Assembly (NCBI GenBank): GCA_031177445.1
Contig: JAPSGP010000114.1
Location: 1-8,092 of the forward strand
From: Acidimicrobiia bacterium
GTDB taxonomy: Bacteria; Actinomycetota; Acidimicrobiia; IMCC26256; JACDBD01
DNA length: 8,092 nt
Reading direction: 5' to 3'
Made by a program: the position numbers and the translations under genes
In this document: positions 5,886 to 8,092 of the stretch, piece after piece
How positions within the stretch are numbered: position 1 is the stretch's first letter
Layout of the letters: each line of letters begins with the position of its first letter
The notes under the pieces: model-generated
What the model saw: the letters and a program-made list of their open reading frames with translations, nothing else
Told to the model about the DNA's origin: nothing
Database searches by the model: none

Positions 5886-6312
5886 GCGCGCATCCACGCG
5901 CGGGGTTGGCTCGCCGAGGAGGAGCGCGCCGCCGGTGCCGACGTGAACCTGGAGCTGGCGCTGTTCGAGGCCGATCGCGGGTATGCCTCCGCGGCTCTCG
6001 AGCTCGCCCAGCGCGCCTACGCGGTCAAACCCGCCAACATCACCGCCAACATCGCCGATGGCCTGGGCGCTACGGGCCGACGGCCGAGCGACCGAAGGGC
6101 TCCCGTACGTCGACGAGGCACTTCGCCTCGGCACGCTCGACGGCCTGTTGCGATATCGCGCCGCGGCGGTCCTGGCAGACGCGGGCGAGACCGATCGTGC
6201 CACCGCCGAGCTGCGAGTCGCTTTGGCGGTGAACCCCTCGTTCTCGATCGGCCACCTCGACGACGCGCATCGTCTGGCCCGGCGTCTCGGCGTCGACCTG
6301 CCCGCGTCCTGA
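5886..6312 (+). pseudogene. Remnant of a TPR protein: 5'-truncated and frameshifted
   Basis: Two partial frames together read as the C-terminal end of an actinobacterial TPR protein. Frame one, open only after a TGA at 5871-5873, gives L-A-E-E-E-R-A-A-G-A-D-V-N and then L-E-L-A-L-F-E-A-D-R-G-Y-A-S-A-A-L-E-L-A and Y-A-V-K-P-A-N-I-T up to A-D at 6059. One base later (6061) the next frame takes over with A-W-A-L-R-A-D-G-R-A, E-A-L-R-L-G-T and A-V-L-A-D-A-G-E-T-D, closing with L-A-V-N-P-S-F-S and a stop at 6310-6312. In intact relatives the junction usually reads D-A-L-A-W-A-L, so a 5-nt loss at 6060 would explain it. The N-terminal TPRs are absent and no usable upstream start is seen. A sequencing error could explain the frameshift but not the missing 5' part. 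Confidence 0.75.
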
Positions 6313-6353
6313 CCGCGACGCATTGCTCGCTGGTCTGGGCGCGCACGCTCACC

Positions 6354-6359
6354 TAGGGT
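6354..6359 (+). promoter_or_regulatory. Possible -10 box (TAGGGT) for the 179-aa gene
   Basis: TAGGGT fits TANNNT and lies 35 nt upstream of the ATG at 6395, after the TPR remnant ends. No -35 element was recognised at 16-18 bp spacing. Confidence 0.3.
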
Positions 6360-6394
6360 GCGGACAAGTGGCGGGACCCAGGAGGTGGGGCGAG

Positions 6395-6934
6395 ATGTCG
6401 AACGTGCGGATCTACAAGAGCACCGCGGCCGAGTTCGTCGACGACTTCTTCGGCGGTACCAAGCGATCCCGGGCCGCCGCCTACGAACAGGGCCGCAAGC
6501 TGCTCAACTCTCGACAGCCGTTGGCCGGCATCACGCAGCAGTTCGGCGACGCGAACCGGGCGGCGCCGACCTATTCAGAAGGAGGCCCGAACTGGCTCCA
6601 GGGTGGCGATGCCGATCGCATCATGAAGGAGGCCTATCGCGAAGCGATCGACATCGCGCAGCAGCTCGATGTGCCGATCGAGACCTTCTGGGTCACGGGC
6701 GCCACCGAGAACTTCGAGATGCAGGTCTGCCAGAGCGCAGATCGCGTGACGGTCTTCGTGTTGATCCCCGGCGGTCGCGGTGTTCCTGACGGCTCGAAGA
6801 AGGCTCAGGCAAGCACCTGGTCGTTCAGCCCCGGCAAGGCAGCAGGCCGGGGCGCTGCTCCCGTCGTCAAGACGCAGGTGAGCGGCCGCACCTCCGGCCG
6901 GCGCGCGGCCAAGAAGCGCTCAACTCGCTCGTAG
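6395..6934 (+). CDS. Hypothetical protein with basic C-terminal tail, 179 aa
   Basis: The family is not recognised. The first 130 or so residues look like a compact soluble alpha/beta domain: M-S-N-V-R-I-Y-K-S, a helical part with F-V-D-D-F-F-G-G and E-Q-G-R-K-L-L-N-S, a central W-L-Q-G-G-D-A-D-R-I-M, a helix A-I-D-I-A-Q-Q-L, then beta segments P-I-E-T-F-W-V-T-G and V-T-V-F-V-L-I-P-G-G. There is no signal peptide or membrane span. The last 45 residues or so are Gly/Ala/Ser/Lys/Arg-rich (G-R-T-S-G-R-R-A-A-K-K-R-S), like disordered tails that bind nucleic acid or other polyanions. A GGAGG at 6381-6385, 9 nt before the ATG, selects this start over an in-frame start at 6323. The 3' end overlaps the convergent gene by 15 bp. 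Confidence 0.85.
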   Translation: MSNVRIYKSTAAEFVDDFFGGTKRSRAAAYEQGRKLLNSRQPLAGITQQFGDANRAAPTYSEGGPNWLQGGDADRIMKEAYREAIDIAQQLDVPIETFWVTGATENFEMQVCQSADRVTVFVLIPGGRGVPDGSKKAQASTWSFSPGKAAGRGAAPVVKTQVSGRTSGRRAAKKRSTRS

Positions 6935-8092
6935 CGCTTCCGCGCGCTCGCGCAGGCTCAACATCCCGAGCCGGGTCGATTCCGCCGCGAGGTCCGTGAT
7001 CAGCGCGTCGGCCGCACGATCGTCACCTGAGCGGCCGCGGGTCCGCAGGAACCGCGCCTGCCAGTAGCGCGTGCGCGGGAGCAGCGCGCGGCCCCGCGCC
7101 TGCTCCTCCAGGGCCACCGCCCGCTCGAAGTGGACCTCGCCGTCGTCCCAGCGTGCTTGCACCGCGCACAGCATCCCGAGATAGCGGTCGGCGGCGCCGA
7201 GGCATCCCAGCCCGAGGACCGCTGCCAGCAGCCGGCCTGCGTACCGCACGAGGTGCTCGTAGAGCAGCGCCGCCTGCTCCGGGGTCCCGCCGTTCGCCAC
7301 CACCTCGGCGAACAGACCGAGCACCGCGCCCCATGCGCTCTCGCCCTCGCCCCGCTGGAAGTCGTCGGCGAGAGCGTGCTCGAGCGTTCGGAGCGCGGCG
7401 GCGTCGTCACCGCCGTCGGACTGTGCCAGTGCCAGCATCGCCCGAACGTAGAGGTTGTCGGGCGTTCCTTCGGCGAGCTGCTCCATGACCACGATCAGGT
7501 TCCCGAGGTCGCCTTGTTCCCGCGCGAGGTAGTACGCCTGCGCGGCCCGCATGCCGGCAACGCCGCGGTAGGCCCGCGCGTACCCGCGCATCTCCTGCCA
7601 GGAAGCGCGGACGTCGTCGAAGCGACCTTCGACCAGCCCGCGGGTGGCGCGCCATTGCGCGGCGTAGACCCGGGCCGGCAGCCATTGCAGCTCCTCGCCG
7701 ACCTCCTCGAGCTCGGCGATCGTCGCCGCGAGCGCTTCGGAGTCGCCGAGCTCGAGGTAGACGCCGGCGTGGACCCGCAACCCGTACGCCGCTGCGATCG
7801 CCGTTCGTCCGGCGAGGCGGCGATCGCCGGCGCGCTCGCCGGTGGTGCCGCCCCCGAGGCTGATGAGCTCGTCGCCGAGCGCCAACCGCTCGGACACATC
7901 GGGCTTGCCTTCGAGGCTGACTGCGAGCGCAAGGAGTGCATCGGCCAGCGTCAGCGGATCCTCGGCGGTGCGAGCGAGCTGGACGGCCTCCCGCGCCAGG
8001 GCGCGCCCGTCCCGGCCGTGGAGCAGGTAGGTGGAGTACTTGAACGCCTCGAGCGCCAGGAGCCGCGCGCGCAGCGCCGGGTGCTCGTCGCC
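6920..8092 (-). CDS. TPR-rich C-terminal part of a large regulator (AAA-ATPase/cyclase or LuxR type), 5' partial
   Basis: The frame is open from the right edge to a TGA at 6920-6922, giving 390 residues; the start lies outside. The sequence is almost all helical repeat: R-A-R-L-L-A-L-E-A-F, R-E-A-V-Q-L-A-R-T-A-E-D, T-L-A-D-A-L-L-A-L-A, Y-L-E-L-G-D-S-E-A-L, G-D-D-A-A-A-L-R-T-L-E-H-A-L and D-D-G-E-V-H-F-E-R-A-V-A-L. The end, with R-T-R-Y-W-Q-A-R-F-L, then A-D-A-L-I and a closing L-G-M-L-S-L, is characteristic of TPR tails in actinobacterial proteins with an N-terminal cyclase or winged-helix domain, a P-loop ATPase and sometimes a C-terminal LuxR domain. This one ends without a LuxR helix-turn-helix, favouring the cyclase/ATPase or SARP-like layout. 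The upstream domains are not visible, so this is inferred from family knowledge. Confidence 0.75.
   Translation of the reverse strand, partial: GDEHPALRARLLALEAFKYSTYLLHGRDGRALAREAVQLARTAEDPLTLADALLALAVSLEGKPDVSERLALGDELISLGGGTTGERAGDRRLAGRTAIAAAYGLRVHAGVYLELGDSEALAATIAELEEVGEELQWLPARVYAAQWRATRGLVEGRFDDVRASWQEMRGYARAYRGVAGMRAAQAYYLAREQGDLGNLIVVMEQLAEGTPDNLYVRAMLALAQSDGGDDAAALRTLEHALADDFQRGEGESAWGAVLGLFAEVVANGGTPEQAALLYEHLVRYAGRLLAAVLGLGCLGAADRYLGMLCAVQARWDDGEVHFERAVALEEQARGRALLPRTRYWQARFLRTRGRSGDDRAADALITDLAAESTRLGMLSLRERAEALRAS

Noticed and set aside
5807..6232. Plus-strand frame of 141 codons over the TPR remnant
   Set aside because: It is the third frame through the region, Arg-rich and without TPR pattern; the TPR residues fall in the other two frames.

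Overview
The window looks like a piece of a high-GC actinobacterial chromosome, perhaps from an uncultivated Acidimicrobiia-like lineage. That guess rests on strong G/C preference at third codon positions, a secreted enzyme with long Thr-rich linkers, and the style of the TPR proteins; no taxonomic marker gene is present. No rRNA, tRNA, CRISPR array, integrase or insertion sequence was seen.

Positions 1-3709 (minus strand) hold the N-terminal 1236 residues of a very large secreted protein whose 3' end lies left of the window. In order it has a signal peptide, two DUF4214-like repeats, a right-handed beta-helix, a GH5-like (clan GH-A) glycoside hydrolase domain with Asn-Glu-Pro and Asp-Glu-Thr active-site motifs, a Thr linker, an NPCBM carbohydrate-binding domain, a second Thr linker and the start of a second NPCBM. 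A further Thr/Pro-rich stretch of about 76 residues sits inside the hydrolase barrel itself.

Positions 3854-4111 (minus) encode an 85-residue protein of unknown function, divergent from a VOC/glyoxalase-fold protein (4199-4546, plus). A GT-C-type membrane glycosyltransferase (4567-5760, minus) converges on the VOC gene. Next comes a degraded TPR gene on the plus strand (about 5886-6312), lacking its 5' part and carrying one frameshift. Positions 6395-6934 (plus) encode an unrecognised 179-residue protein with a basic Ser/Gly/Lys/Arg tail. Its 3' end overlaps by 15 bp the convergent end of a large TPR protein (6920-8092, minus), which looks like the C-terminal part of an AAA-ATPase/cyclase- or LuxR-type regulator.

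No operon links these genes: strands alternate and most look like separate transcription units. The parts with shared logic are the modular secreted polysaccharide-acting protein and, more speculatively, the nearby GT-C enzyme, since Thr-rich linkers are typical O-glycosylation targets. The most unusual feature is the low-complexity linker inside the catalytic barrel, followed by the duplicated NPCBM module with long stretches of exact nucleotide identity.
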